Shown here piece by piece: positions 1 to 11,439 of a DNA stretch of 64,000 nucleotides. Under the pieces are notes generated by a model. It saw only the letters and a program-made list of their open reading frames with translations. It was not told the origin of the DNA and ran no database searches. The stretch is from Fragilaria crotonensis (lineage: Eukaryota > Bacillariophyta > Fragilariophyceae > Fragilariales > Fragilariaceae): NCBI GenBank assembly GCA_022925895.1, contig JAKSYS010000070.1:1-64000 (forward strand), read 5' to 3'. Numbering within the stretch: the first letter of the stretch is position 1; each line of letters starts with the position of its first letter. The position numbers and the translations under genes were made by a program.

Positions 1-680
1 GAAGGAAGTCGTGATCATCGACGTGAAATTCCACCATCTCAATGCCATCGTCCGAGAGGTAAGTGTATCCTTTGGCGTTGGCGTTCATGTTCGAAGGCAA
101 TCTCTCATGTTTCCATTGTTTGACAGTCTCTTTTGTTACTTGGATCCAGCAATGGTATCTCGGTTTGAGCTTTGATAGGTAGTCCTTGCAGAACTGGTTC
201 CTGTGGAAGACAATGTTTGGTCGTTCGTGGCCGTCAACAAAGAATGTTTTCTTTCGAGAGTCGTACGAGAATCCATGTTGACGAAGCCAATGCCAAGTTG
301 TAGTAGATAAGGATATTGGAGAGTCTATGTAACACCCAGTAGACAGTCGGCTCTAATTCTTTGTAATCTGTGCTTATTGTTGTCACCTGTCTCCTGCTTG
401 TTGTTGTTATTGTCTTCATCGCGTTCGTCACATCGTCGGACTTCATGCTTTGTCTTGCTCGCCACTCGTCATCATGTTATTGCTTGCTTCGAACGCGGCG
501 GGGATAATCTTTGACACCAGCTCGTTTCGTGCGAACTCAATTGTGAGATCAGCGAGGTTCTCAATACAGTAGTGATGCTACGGAATGGTTATCTCGTCTT
601 GAAAGTATTCCAATAAATCTGGAAGAGGTTTCTTTGCCTTGTGAATGTTTGGGTTCGGATGCGGAGCGCTCACGATTTGC
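1..680 (-). pseudogene. Decayed transposase-like ORF, cut by the window edge
   Basis: Reading the minus strand from about 680 to 1 gives two protein-like stretches broken by in-frame stops. The second, from about 354 down to 1, contains a Trp-His-Trp-Leu segment followed by the motif FFVDGHERP near 222-242 and then a charged segment ending in VEFHVDDHD at the window edge. I recognise the 'VDGHER' motif from transposase-like proteins common in diatom and fungal genomes, but this is recollection of a family pattern and not a search. The first stretch (about 660-470) reads as plausible protein with one TAG. There is no intact start, and the 3' part lies outside the window. Family assignment is tentative; the decay is seen directly. 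Confidence 0.4.
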
Positions 681-847
681 CCTCAAAGTATATTCCAACC
701 TGCAACAGTGCGTTAGTGCCAGCAGCTTCAATACCCATCTTGCTGCTTTCGAAGACACAATTTTCTAGTTCAGTTTTCCGCAAGTGCGTTCCGTCCGTCG
801 ACCGTATTTGCGTACACCGAATAGGAAGTTGTCGCGTCAACACCACC

Positions 848-1123
848 ATGACCATGACCGCTACAGCGGCTCCCCGTCCCCTCGATCCAGCAGCCTACCA
901 TGACCCGAATCACCCGAAGTACGGTTTTCACACGACGGAATGGCATGATCTGCCAATTCCAAATCATGGCCATGATTGGTTTTCGGACGAAGAGCGTTAC
1001 CGCCGTGAATAACGCACACTCGTACCGACAGTATGGACATCCCCAGAACTGGTTCCGTTATCTGACCCTTGGGTACTTGCTTACGACGACTGTGCTAAGT
1101 TCGATTCCCTCTGGATGAAGTAG
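848..1123 (+). pseudogene. Broken short coding-like stretch upstream of the LINE
   Basis: A plus-strand frame opens with ATG at 848 and reads through a His/Trp-containing segment (FHTTEWHDLPIPNHGH) to a TAA at 1010-1012. The same frame then continues as plausible protein to about 1123. It shares its frame with the large ORF that starts at 1214 but is separated from it by further stops. It may be a degenerate N-terminus of the LINE ORF1 or an unrelated host remnant. I do not recognise a domain. Confidence 0.2.
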
Positions 1124-1213
1124 CTCTGATCCCATCATATGCCACCGCATGGTATGGTTCAACTTTATGTACCACGTTGATAGGAAACTCGACATCTCGA
1201 ATAGACTGTCAGC

Positions 1214-3785
1214 GTGGGCGACGAAATATCCCAGCCATATCTCCAACGATTCGCCCCACAACACCTCGCTCTCAACACGATCGAAACATCCTGGAAAGAC
1301 TACATTCTTGGTGATCATGATGTGATGGCCATTGACTCGAACCAATGGACGACAGTAGGGACAAAGAAGAAAACACACCGCAGCAATTCTCCTCCGTTGA
1401 TCCACGGCGGGGGAGCAGTCCCAACAGAGAACGTACAATTGAACTCCATCTCGGTCGCTGGCCATCCTGGTAGCACCACAGCATCGGATCCGCACGGCAA
1501 TGTTACTTTCGCTTCCACAAGCGGGAGTGTCAGCTTCTACAACGACGACGATAGCACTACTGTACCCACCGAAAAAGGAAAGATCAAAGATACTATTTTG
1601 TTTTCCGATCGATCCACAACATCTGACACCACGACGACAGCTGGGAAACAATCAGCTTTACAACCTGATTTAAACGTACCTACCAACGACGGCACATATC
1701 GACTAACATTTAGGTGGAAGCCTAAAGGACCTTTTTCTGAGTATCATGAGCAATCTCCATTGTGGCTCACAGAAGTCTATTCGATGCTGTGTGACCTGTT
1801 TCCAGACGAGGATTGCTATTTCTACAGATGGGAAAGTCGCGACCTAAAAATGTCGACGTCAATTTCGACTCTTTCACCGGGAGAGCTACGTGAGTTCCTG
1901 TCTCCAATTGTTACGTTCCTACCATCTACATCCCAAATCATCTTTGGCGCCCGCGTTTGTTTTGCCTCTAAGCTCCCTGGCAAATGGAGAGCTAAAGAGT
2001 ACACTAACAAAACGCTTTTGGACCACCAAGTTCAGGTCAGCATATCTAATTCAACCACTACAAGTGGAAGGATCGTCACCGCTGGATACATCCTTTTCAA
2101 AGCTGCACGAACGACGCACCGTCACAGATACCTACAGAGTCTCCGTCAACAACTTCCCGCCGAAACTCCATTTTTTGACATTCTTCTTTTTCACAAAACA
2201 CCCATGGAACAGAAGATCAATCATCTGGTCATTCAATGTGGAGAGAATCACGTGTCACCATTATCCCAAGCTCTATCGGAAGTCCTGACGGGTCGCAACT
2301 CGCCATTGTATCTTTCTCGAATTGCACTCGCTAAGTTACAGCCATCACAAATTAGCGCGTACTTTGAGATGCAGGACATCTATGCTAAATCTCTCAAGTC
2401 ATTTCCCTTTTTTCCGACGTTAATCAATTTGGATAAGGTTCGAAAAGAAATCTATGACGATGGAACCGTGATTGAAAGATCCACGAGAGAATGGGCGTCT
2501 TCAGTTTTTAAGGATACCGACGACATTGAGGCCAGATGCGAAGTGGTTAATGGTGGTTTCGATCAAAAGGCCTACCTACTTACGCCATTTAAGTACTCGA
2601 CGTTTGTGTCAGAACAGTTTAGACAGTATCGACTCCGGATTAATCCGATTGGAAGAAGAGAGGCCCGTTTTCGCGACAGTCTACCAGGTCTACCATCTGT
2701 GATCCATATTGATACATCCACCCAGCGTAATTTAGACTTATTGGAAACAATGTTGTCTAAAGAAATGTGGCAAAGGCACCACCGTCAGTAAGAGGACTTG
2801 ATCAGCACACTGTCACCGAAGAACCAGTCAGAAAGTTGGTAAGCAACAGACGCAGTCACCTATCCACCGCAGTGGTGAATCAGCATCCTGGTTTCCGGGG
2901 GGACAGCTAAAAAACTATCCGCAAACGTTGAAACACCATCTCCTCTGGATATGAGTCACGACGATCAAACTGCACAGACTCACTCCGCTACAGTCCCTAA
3001 CAACCCCGTCAATGTTATCGTCTGCGACTTCACGCCGACTGAACGAATTAGAAGAATTATTTCGCCGACAACGAGATGACAACGTGCAGAATGCTGAGAT
3101 CTCATCAAAAAATGCGACTAAATTGGCCCAAATAGAAGCCAAAATTGGACGCATCGATGCAATGGATAATCTTCTCAACGACAATAGTGAAAAACTGGCT
3201 CTAACAATGGAACGCCAGCAAGATTCTCATGTTCAAATCATTGAATTGAACATCCGGGTCACCCGTCTGATGGAGGTAATTGACCGAATGGCATCCCGAA
3301 TTGAAGTTATCACACACACAATGGTTTCGAGTGAGGCCACTGGAGCGTCAGACCGTTTGAATACACAAATCGAATCCCACCAGGGTGATGGCAATCGGAG
3401 ACGGTCTTTGGATGAAATGAAAGACCAACAAGAGGCAAGTACGAACAGTTCGGCAATCTCCACAGGACTTGATCAAAGCTCAATCAGAAAGCGTCCATAA
3501 CACAACAACCTCGGTCTAGTTTGGCATCCATACAGTCCTGGTCACCAACGAAGAAAAAATCAAGGGCACTGCGACGATATGGAAGAAATGTCTCTTGGAT
3601 CGGATGCATCGGACGGCGACTATGACACTCGATCTATCGAAAGTAAACAACGACCACAAAAGCTAGCTCCTATTCATCTTGACTCCTCCGACTTAGAGGA
3701 TTCGGACGATTACTCGTCACAAATGCCCGATCTGGACGCCCAATACAATAATCATGGTGATCCAGAGGGAGGCATGGGTGAATGA
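1214..3785 (+). pseudogene. LINE ORF1 (gag-like, coiled coil), frameshifted
   Basis: The first 525 codons (1214-2791) are open and encode a Ser/Thr-rich N-terminus followed by a conserved-looking folded region of unknown domain type. After a stop, plausible protein continues through frame changes: a heptad-like coiled-coil segment at 3012-3500 (Glu/Leu/Arg-rich, RRLNELEELFRRQ) and an acidic tail at 3579-3785. I read these as pieces of one ORF1 of more than 800 residues. ORF1 proteins of LINEs bind the element RNA; the coiled coil suggests oligomerisation. The stop codon overlaps the start of the next ORF as ATGA (3782-3785). Start at 1214 is an alternative codon and not a trusted start. Confidence 0.6.
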
Positions 3786-6700
3786 GTGTAACCCAGGTCG
3801 ACGCAGCACAAAACGACATGAACGGTGGAGAAATATCGGCAGCCACAGGGAACAGCAGTTCTATTTACAAACGCGGGAGGTATACATCCCGGGGAGAAGA
3901 CAGACATCCCCACATTTTTCCGTCACAGGTACTTTTGTTTCCATCTAAGCGACCAGGGAGGATAACAAGCCGGAAATCCATCGACCCACATGCAGACTGT
4001 ACATACGGAGATGCAATTATCTACAAGGATCCTCGATCAACAAGATTTATGTTTCAAAACGTGAAAGGGCTCACAATCACACAATCAGGCGACGACTTCA
4101 ATTACTACCTCTCCTCAATGCTGTCGTATGCTGTCGACGTCTTTGGCATGGCAGAAACAAACGTTGGTTGGCAACATCAACATATCCAGGCATCGTTCAG
4201 GGGCAGTATACGCCGTCAACTGAAAGTCGGAAAGGTTACGTTTGGTTCCCCATCACACCAGACGGATCCTCTGGGGGCGCGAGAGACATTTCAAGCTGGA
4301 GGAGTTCTACAGGTCGTCCGTGGAAACCTGACCACTACTGTATTCGGTTCACCAATACAAGACAGCACAGGTCTCGGAAGGTGGAGTGGTTTTACTTTGA
4401 TCGGCAAGTCGGAACAGAAACTGAGCGTTATCACAGGCTACCGCACGTGTCGAGGATCTATTGCATCATCCCCTTTAGGCAGTTCCTATCATCGTGAATA
4501 CGTTTTCTTCAAAGAACGCGGATACAAATCACCACAGCCAAGGAAGCATTTTATCGATGATCTCGCGGTTGTAATACGACATCTTCAGGACCAAGGACAC
4601 TCCATACTGCTAATGATGGACGCCAATTCCGTGCTGGAGTTGGATAATCAGTTGACAGTTTTTCTCGAGTCTCACGATCTAAGAGATTTGCACTTCGATA
4701 CGCCAGCATCTTCAACATATATCAATTCCGACAACAGACGAATCGATTTCATGTTCGGATGTCCCCGTACAATGGCTGCAAGAACTCGACAGGGGACTCT
4801 ATCGTACTTCGAAGGACCCCAATCGGATCATAGAGCGCTATATGTGGATCTTTGCTTATCACAACTCCTAGGAACCGAATCCTTCGACCAAGTCTTACCG
4901 ACAGGACCAAACAGATGGCTACGGAGCGGGAACCCCGAGTCAGTTACCATATATGTGGAACAGATTCACAAATATTACGCCACGCATCGGATGAAAGAAC
5001 GCATTGACCAATTGTGGGAGACTCACCAAACATTAACAAGGTCACAGGTACGACGTTTGCTAACTGCGTGGGACGAGGATCAAGGCAGGGCAATGCGAGC
5101 GGCGGAATCTCAGCTAGCTACACCTCCAAAATTGTACAAATGGTCTCCACGCTTACGCAATGCGGGGTGATATTCAGGTACTGGAAGCTCAGACTACGCG
5201 AATTAACTCATTCGGAGGACTATTCAATGACTTTTGCACGATGGGAACGACAAATTCAGTTCTTCGACTCCTCATTTACACTACCATATCGGTCCCAAGC
5301 CTTGGAGGCTCATGAAGTTCAGCGACATTTAAACAATTCCACAAAGAACTTCGTCAGGTACAAAAGAAGTCAACAGAGCATCGAGTGGGATGCTATGAGG
5401 AACTACTTTCAAATACGAGGCAGATGACAATCCGTCGACGAAGAAGGAATCGCAGCGTTTGGCCAAACAAGTAGCTCGGACAATAAAAGGAGAAGAGGAC
5501 AAGCGACTGTTCGGAAAACTCCGACAGATTCTTAATCCGAAGGAATTTTCCAGCAACGCAGATCCAAGTTCCGCGATATCCGATGTCCGACGAGCCAACT
5601 ACTCGGTAAGGTTCACGACGTTCTTCAACAGTACCATCCAGAACAATTAGTTTGGGATACAATAATATCCAGAGCCAACATTGAAGCCCATCTTTTGCAA
5701 TTTAATAGAGAGGCTTTTCGAGCGGCGGCAGAATCACCGTGTGAGTGGCGTGATTCATGATGCCCTCACCTTTACCTTTCAGACGAAGCGGAAGCGTGCC
5801 TGCGCAGTGAAATCCCCAATCACTGGCACAGCGACGACAATCTCTTGAGAGAATTCTTGTCCTCCTTCCAAATACAAACTCGGTCATGGAGGCGGGTCCG
5901 ATAAACCTCAAATTACCAACTCCGATATTGTCAAAGGCTTCAAATCTTGGAAAGAGACTACAACCACTTCCCCGTCCGGACGTCACCTTGGACATTACGA
6001 GGCGCTGATCACGGACTCAATTCTATTGGAATGCCTACGAAAGTTTTTGAACATTGCAATATCCCGAGGGATAGCGATTCCCAGGTGGTGCAAAGCGGTG
6101 AATGTTATGATAGAAAAAGATCCAGGTTCCCCCAGAATCAATCGCCTTCGTATAATCCATTTATTCGAGGCCGATTACAATTTGTTTTTAAAAATCATGT
6201 GGGGATCCAGGCTGGTTCGAAGATCGGTAGAACTCAACTTACTACACGATGGACAACATGGATCTGTACCAGGCCGCACAACAATGGATCCGGTGATGCT
6301 AAACCAACTCACAACGGATTTATGCCGGTTACTAAAGGTAAACTATGCTCGGTTCGATAACGACGCTTCGGCATGTTTTGACAGGATTATTGTGGCACTG
6401 GGAATGCATGCCAACAGAGGCGGTACGTACCCACGCGAAAGCACTTGAATTGATGACATACATGGTTAAAACAGTATATGGGATCTCGGAGGCTTCTTAT
6501 CGTGGCACGGTGATGGAACCCCTCTTCGGTACAGGACAGGGGAGCGGCGCATCTCCTGCCGTTTGGCTTTCTTTAGTGGTAATTCTTCTTAACACTCTAG
6601 AGAGAGTGATACCAAACCGGATCAGTTTTCGCTCGCCTGACGGAAATATAACCCATCAGAGACTGGTTGATGCATTTGTGGACGACACGGCGATAGGTTT

Positions 6701-7238
6701 GACGGATGATGGCGAGGCATCTTTGGATGAACTTACAAAAGCGCTTGAACGAGTAGCTCAAACATGGGAGCAATTACTACACTTTTCAGGAGGATCATTG
6801 AATTTAAAAAGTGTTCCTGGTATGTTCTGTTTTGGGAATGGAAACAAGGCCGTCCGTGTATCCGGGAGATGGAACCAGGGGATCAGGGATAGAACTGTCC
6901 CAGGGTCCCAAAGCTCGCGGAAAGTATCGATACGTCAGCAACATCATACCACTTCTTCACGAATTCTGGGAGTACACCAAACCCCGATGGGCGATTTCTC
7001 TGACCACATTCGAGTCCTCAAGAAGAAAGCAGACCAGTACGCGGGATATCTTAGATCGCCACGATTGACTACGTCAGACGTCAGGGTTTTTCACCGATCC
7101 ATCTATTCTCCCGCTATGAGGTATTCTTTACCGGCGATCGCAGTGGATGAGGAGGAACTCAATAGCATACAATCAAAGATTCTGCCAACTATCGTTCAGA
7201 GGATGGGAATGTCCTCAAAACTCCCTACGGCAATTTGA
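3782..7238 (+). pseudogene. LINE ORF2: APE endonuclease and reverse transcriptase, frameshifted
   Basis: The endonuclease occupies 3782-5170. Visible catalytic motifs are MAETNVGW (metal-binding Glu), LLMMDANSV (Asp and Asn), RIDFMFG and SDHRALYVD (the Ser-Asp-His motif), all typical of endonuclease/exonuclease/phosphatase folds. The protein then continues in other frames at about 5165-5427 and 5459-5650. RT motifs appear at 6026-6448 (an Asn-Asp-Ala motif-A-like segment in FDNDASACFDRI) and 6345-7238, where FVDDTAIGL is the catalytic YXDD-type box and GQGSGASPAVW is motif B. Each break shifts the frame by one or two bases. The endonuclease nicks target DNA and the RT primes from the nick in this class. 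Confidence 0.8.
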
Positions 7239-7253
7239 CACGGACCAAAATCA

Positions 7254-7793
7254 ATGGGCGGACTTGATCTTATCGATTTGCGGACAGAGTGCGGCATCGA
7301 AATGATAAAATACTTTCGCCACGAAGTATATGCAAACACGAACGTGGGTCAATTGTTACTATTACAGCTCCAGGCTTCACAATTGGAATCTGGGTTACAG
7401 ATCCGACTTCTCGAGGAGCCACATTCACATCCCGTATCTTACGCCGACATGGATACTTTCCATGCGGCAGTTCATGTCAAACCACAATATCCGAATAACT
7501 TTAACGGATAATTTCAATCTGGAACTTCAGGGCCGAAATGATCAATATATCATGGATTTATCGCGACTCAAGGGATACTCAGTAAGGCAACAAACAGATT
7601 TAAATCTTGTTCGGCTATATTTGCAAGTGACGACAATTGCAGAATTAACGGATACACATAGAGCAACAAGATTGCAGAGTGGGCACTTGAGGCTCAACGA
7701 CCAGCTCACTTTATTGACGCACGAACATGGCCACGTCAACAAGTCGTGAGCCCAAGCCAGCGGCGGTTGTGGAAGCGATACGTCTCCTCCCAA
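7254..7793 (+). pseudogene. LINE linker between RT and RNase H, broken into short frames
   Basis: This stretch joins the RT fragment to the RNase H ORF. Short plausible protein pieces occur in alternating plus frames (7254-7511, then 7330-7749), which is what a single protein with frameshifts looks like. No catalytic motif is visible. It probably encodes the region between RT thumb and RNase H. Confidence 0.45.
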
Positions 7794-7820
7794 TTTCTAA
7801 GGTATGGCAGATTCTGAAAA

Positions 7821-9464
7821 ATGCCTCCTAGGGGATCTTTACGAGAACTAAGCGAAACTAAAAAGTCTCTAGCGGGCACGGCCACAAGAGGGCCATTCAA
7901 CCTCAGCAAATCCATCAGGTCACTACCAAGAGGGAGACGGCGATTACTCTCTCACACTCGTGTACTGATGTCCGAAAGTGATCTGTGGAGGGAATGTCAG
8001 AAGAAACAAACGCTAACCATAGCTTCCGACGGAGGTTTAAAGGGACGGAAAGGTACCTTCGGCTGGCTCATTAGCACCAAGTCAAGATCCGTACTCGCGG
8101 AGGGCGCTGGTCCGGTGGACGGGCCGTTTGATACCGTAAACTCGACACGTTGCGAACTCGGGGGACTTACTGCACCATTGATATTCTTATCACTTCTTCA
8201 TTCTCTGTGGGGCAAGCGTCACAAGTGTAAATTTCGATGGGTGACTGACAGCAAGGCAGCTATAGCGAAAGTAACCAAACAGAACGACAATCCGCACACG
8301 AAGCGACGACAGCCGAGCAATGCCGACTTTCTGGGTATCATACAGGCAGAGAAACGTTTACTGCGGCGAAAGGTACGACCGGTCTGGGTGAAAGGTCATC
8401 AGGTGATATCGGGGAGGAGCAGACAAAGGAAAGATATTGCAGACAACACTCGTGCCGATCAGCTGGCAACATGGTACCGCAACAACTGTACGTTTCGTCA
8501 GTCAATTGAATATACTGAACATACACCAGAGGCTCGTGTGACCATCTCGGTCAACGGTATTCGTCTCGTTGGCCAAGAGGACGCTACACTCCGATATCAC
8601 ATCAATGGATATCACCTACGCCAATACATCCAATCACGTCAACGATGGACCAATAAAGTGTGGGACAGTATTGACTTCGAAGTCTTTGGGCGGTTTTACC
8701 GTAAACTGAATCCGCAGAAACAGCTGTCGCACTCGAAATTCATATTCGATCAATGGTATACGGGAGTAAAAAGGGCACGTGTGTCGCAAACGCAAGATGT
8801 CGATTTGGATCTATGTCCATGTTGTAAGCAACATGGCGAAACAACAGATCACATTCTTCGATGTACGGCTAATCCTGAACACGACAAGAGCGTGAGGGAG
8901 TTAGGACGTCGACTGTCTCCGACAGAATACCATCCAATATTCCCAATTCTGAAAGCGAGTATCATGGCATGGCTTAAAGTATACTTACCGGATATAGAGG
9001 AATTTCCACGCAAACTACAGGATCGCATTCGGAAAGCACTTCACGAACAAGAGCGTATAGGATGGAACAACGCAATAAAAGGATATCTAAGCGTGGAATG
9101 GAGATTGTTAGCGGATCTAAGTCCATATGGAAACATGTGCGACGAGCAAGAAGGCAAAGGCTTCCGAGTTCTTACCACTATCCTGAATCACTTCCACCAA
9201 ACAACCCAGCGGCTTTGGAAAGCTCGGAACCATGTTCTCCATACGTCAACAGAGGAACATCTTCGATGTATACGAGACGCGCAAACTGTCGAGATTAGGG
9301 CCATGTATGCCAATCCTGAGAGTATACAGGCTAGCGACCGTCACTACTGCGAGCGATCACTGGAGTCAATCTTGAAGAAGAGTACCGCAACACGTCGAAG
9401 ATGGCTAAGGTATATGCGTCTATCGCAGAACGCATGTCTAGGGAAGGAAGCCGCCAACTTTTGA
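7821..9464 (+). CDS. LINE C-terminal RNase H with Cys/His cluster (547 codons open)
   Basis: A 547-codon open frame begins with ATG at 7821 and is the 3' part of the LINE pol. RNase H motifs are seen in order: IASDGG (first Asp), RCELGG (Glu), VTDSKAA (second Asp) and a late ADQLATWY segment (fourth acidic position). Further on, CPCCKQHGETTDHILRC has the C-x2-C...H-x4-C spacing of a zinc-binding cluster found after RT/RNase H in many LINEs. It is in-frame and intact, in contrast to the upstream pol. The start codon is probably internal to the original polyprotein and need not be a real initiation site. Confidence 0.75.
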   Translation: MPPRGSLRELSETKKSLAGTATRGPFNLSKSIRSLPRGRRRLLSHTRVLMSESDLWRECQKKQTLTIASDGGLKGRKGTFGWLISTKSRSVLAEGAGPVDGPFDTVNSTRCELGGLTAPLIFLSLLHSLWGKRHKCKFRWVTDSKAAIAKVTKQNDNPHTKRRQPSNADFLGIIQAEKRLLRRKVRPVWVKGHQVISGRSRQRKDIADNTRADQLATWYRNNCTFRQSIEYTEHTPEARVTISVNGIRLVGQEDATLRYHINGYHLRQYIQSRQRWTNKVWDSIDFEVFGRFYRKLNPQKQLSHSKFIFDQWYTGVKRARVSQTQDVDLDLCPCCKQHGETTDHILRCTANPEHDKSVRELGRRLSPTEYHPIFPILKASIMAWLKVYLPDIEEFPRKLQDRIRKALHEQERIGWNNAIKGYLSVEWRLLADLSPYGNMCDEQEGKGFRVLTTILNHFHQTTQRLWKARNHVLHTSTEEHLRCIRDAQTVEIRAMYANPESIQASDRHYCERSLESILKKSTATRRRWLRYMRLSQNACLGKEAANF

Positions 9465-9904
9465 TGACACAATTTTTTCGCCCCGTGTCGACAGCACAGT
9501 GGCGGAGTCACCGTACCAGTGACACATTTTAGGGTTAGGGAAATAACTGTCGCCAACCTGGAATATGGTTTGGTCACAGAGGGTACACACTTTGGTCTTG
9601 TGTTAAGATCAAAGACGGTGACAACCCGATAATTAGTTCTTATATATGCTGCTTTCGAAGATTGCTTGCATGCAACAATCTTCGACCCATCGTCACGAAT
9701 TCATCTCCTCCAGTGCCATCGTGTAGGCCAAGCAAAGAATTGACGATCTCCTCTGTCTAATTATGAAGATATCATAAGCAGAACAGAGATTGTCTTTATC
9801 ATGCTTATCTACAAGGTCTCGCCATCCTTCAACAGTTCAATTGACTTGTTGAAGCCGCTCAATCCTCTGCTGCTGCAGGACTTCGACAACATTGCGATTG
9901 TCAC
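9465..9904. other. Intergenic: telomere-like dimer and a palindrome
   Basis: No gene seen. Two perfect TTAGGG units sit at 9529-9540. A near-perfect 31-nt palindrome lies at 9655-9685, with arms TCGAAGATTG and CAATCTTCGA around a TTGCATGCAA core. This may contain the true 3' end of the LINE, but no poly-A or short tandem tail is obvious. Confidence 0.4.
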
Positions 9905-10699
9905 TCATACTTCCAAGAAAGAGTTTTTTGCTTCCGGACTGTCCCAATACGTCTGTACAACAATCATGGATGATGCAGGGCCGTTTTTAATCTTCTTTGC
10001 TTTGTCCTCTGCTTGACGTTGGGCTTGAACTTTTTGTTTGATAGTTGATTGCTGAGAAATTTGCGTCGTCAAGTCCACAATTTCCTGCATGCCGCGCGTA
10101 ACGCTGTATTGATCGTTAATGCTCTCGTCTTGCAGCAACGACAAGAAATTTGTCTTTCCATCTGGTGGATGCTCAACTAAACCTCCTGGTGTTGTGATAT
10201 AGTAGCACCAAATGTTCCTTTTTTCATTGCTGAAGCGACAGAGACCCCTTGCTTGACGTCAAAATAGGCCAGTTGTATTCGATACCGTAAAATCATCAAG
10301 AATTATGCCGCCTCCTTTTGAAATTGCTCGGTTCATGACACCTCTATCAAACCCAAGGGACTCAAGAGAAGGAAACTGAGCCTTCATGGCTCGAAAATAT
10401 GTTTCATCAGAGAGCCATTTGTCGCGATATCGACTCTGCTTGGTGACTTCAAGCCAACACTGGTAGATCATTTGTAGCTGCTTCATGAAGGCCAATCAGC
10501 CCAACCTGCCTTCCAGGCCAAAGTGCCTCAACCACTTGATGACAAAGCGAAGATTACCCAAAGGGTCGGGCTGATGAAGATCGGGCGATGATGAAATCGT
10601 TGTCAAATTCTCATCGTCGTGAGAGGTGTTTTGTGTGCTGCCGATCGTGTTATTTGTACTCGCGAGGATGCCGGATTTGACTTTCAATCCAGACGTCAC
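9905..10699 (-). pseudogene. Broken hypothetical gene
   Basis: One minus-strand frame reads as plausible protein from 10699 to 9905, interrupted by TGA at 10496-10498 and a second TGA at 10259-10261. Content includes IKWLRHFGLEGRLG before the first stop, an aromatic/charged segment after it, and a Gln/Lys-rich helix (KQKVQAQRQAEDKAKKIKNG) near the C-terminus. All pieces share the same frame, so the stops look like point mutations in one gene. No domain recognised; neither a start codon nor splice sites could be fixed. It may be a remnant of a multicopy diatom gene. Confidence 0.35.
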
Positions 10700-11439
10700 T
10701 AGATTTTCTACTATTCCTACACTAGTTGTACTACATGGAGGTGAAACCAGCCGTATGACGATTCTCGAAGTTGTACTCCGTATGTCAAAGGAATGCTCTG
10801 TGTATCAATGTCCTGTGTCCTGTGTTCTGTAGTATAACGACTATTATACCGTTTGAAACAGGAGTAAGTAGAGATTTAGGTCATTCGAAAACTGCCGATG
10901 CATACTGCTATAATGCTATACGTAATAGACATAAACGTTGGCGCAGTCATTCCAAGGATTCGAAAGTATCTGCGAATGACAGTTCTCATTGTGCCAACTA
11001 CGGTACAAGTACTAAGAGTAAAAAACGTATGAAGTAGAAAAGAACGATTCCAAACCTGGATTTTCAATGACCCCGCTATATCATACAAGTTCGGACGTCA
11101 CAAATGTGCGTTCTATGTAATTTCGGATTCTATTATGTTGATAAATTCAAAACTCAGATTGTAAATAGGAGAGCGAACTTATCGAAAAAAATAGATAGTA
11201 ATAAGCTGAACTGTATGAAGTCATGAAGTCATCAGAGTCTTCATGGTGCGCTCCTGCGGAGTTCAATATCATTCGCACGAGCATTCACATGAAACCCATA
11301 GAACTGCACACAATTAGTACACTAAACGAGTCCGTACGTGAGTGCCAAAACGTTGGAAGATGGGATGGAAGCCAAGACGATATTTGCTGACTAACTAATC
11401 CGTTGTCCATTCTCTCCCGCCCAGCACATAGCTCGGAAG
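10700..11439. other. Intergenic, no gene seen
   Basis: AT-rich sequence with only short random open frames. It should contain the promoter and 5' UTR of the sulfotransferase-like gene starting at 11440. Confidence 0.4.

Larger units (their letters stand above)
1214..9464 (+). mobile_element. LINE-type (non-LTR) retrotransposon, multiply frameshifted
   Basis: Arranged 5' to 3' on the plus strand are an ORF1, an apurinic-type endonuclease, a reverse transcriptase, and a C-terminal RNase H with a Cys/His cluster. This is the domain order of I-clade-like LINEs; diatoms carry LINE-like families of this sort. No flanking direct repeats or poly-A tail could be recognised, so the true ends are uncertain: the element may start upstream of 1214 and extend past 9464. 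At least four frame breaks lie in the pol region and at least two in ORF1, so this copy should not be autonomous unless some breaks are assembly indels. Confidence 0.85.

Noticed and set aside
1058-1651. 197-codon minus-strand frame
   Set aside because: Antisense shadow of LINE ORF1; Cys/Arg-rich with no domain.
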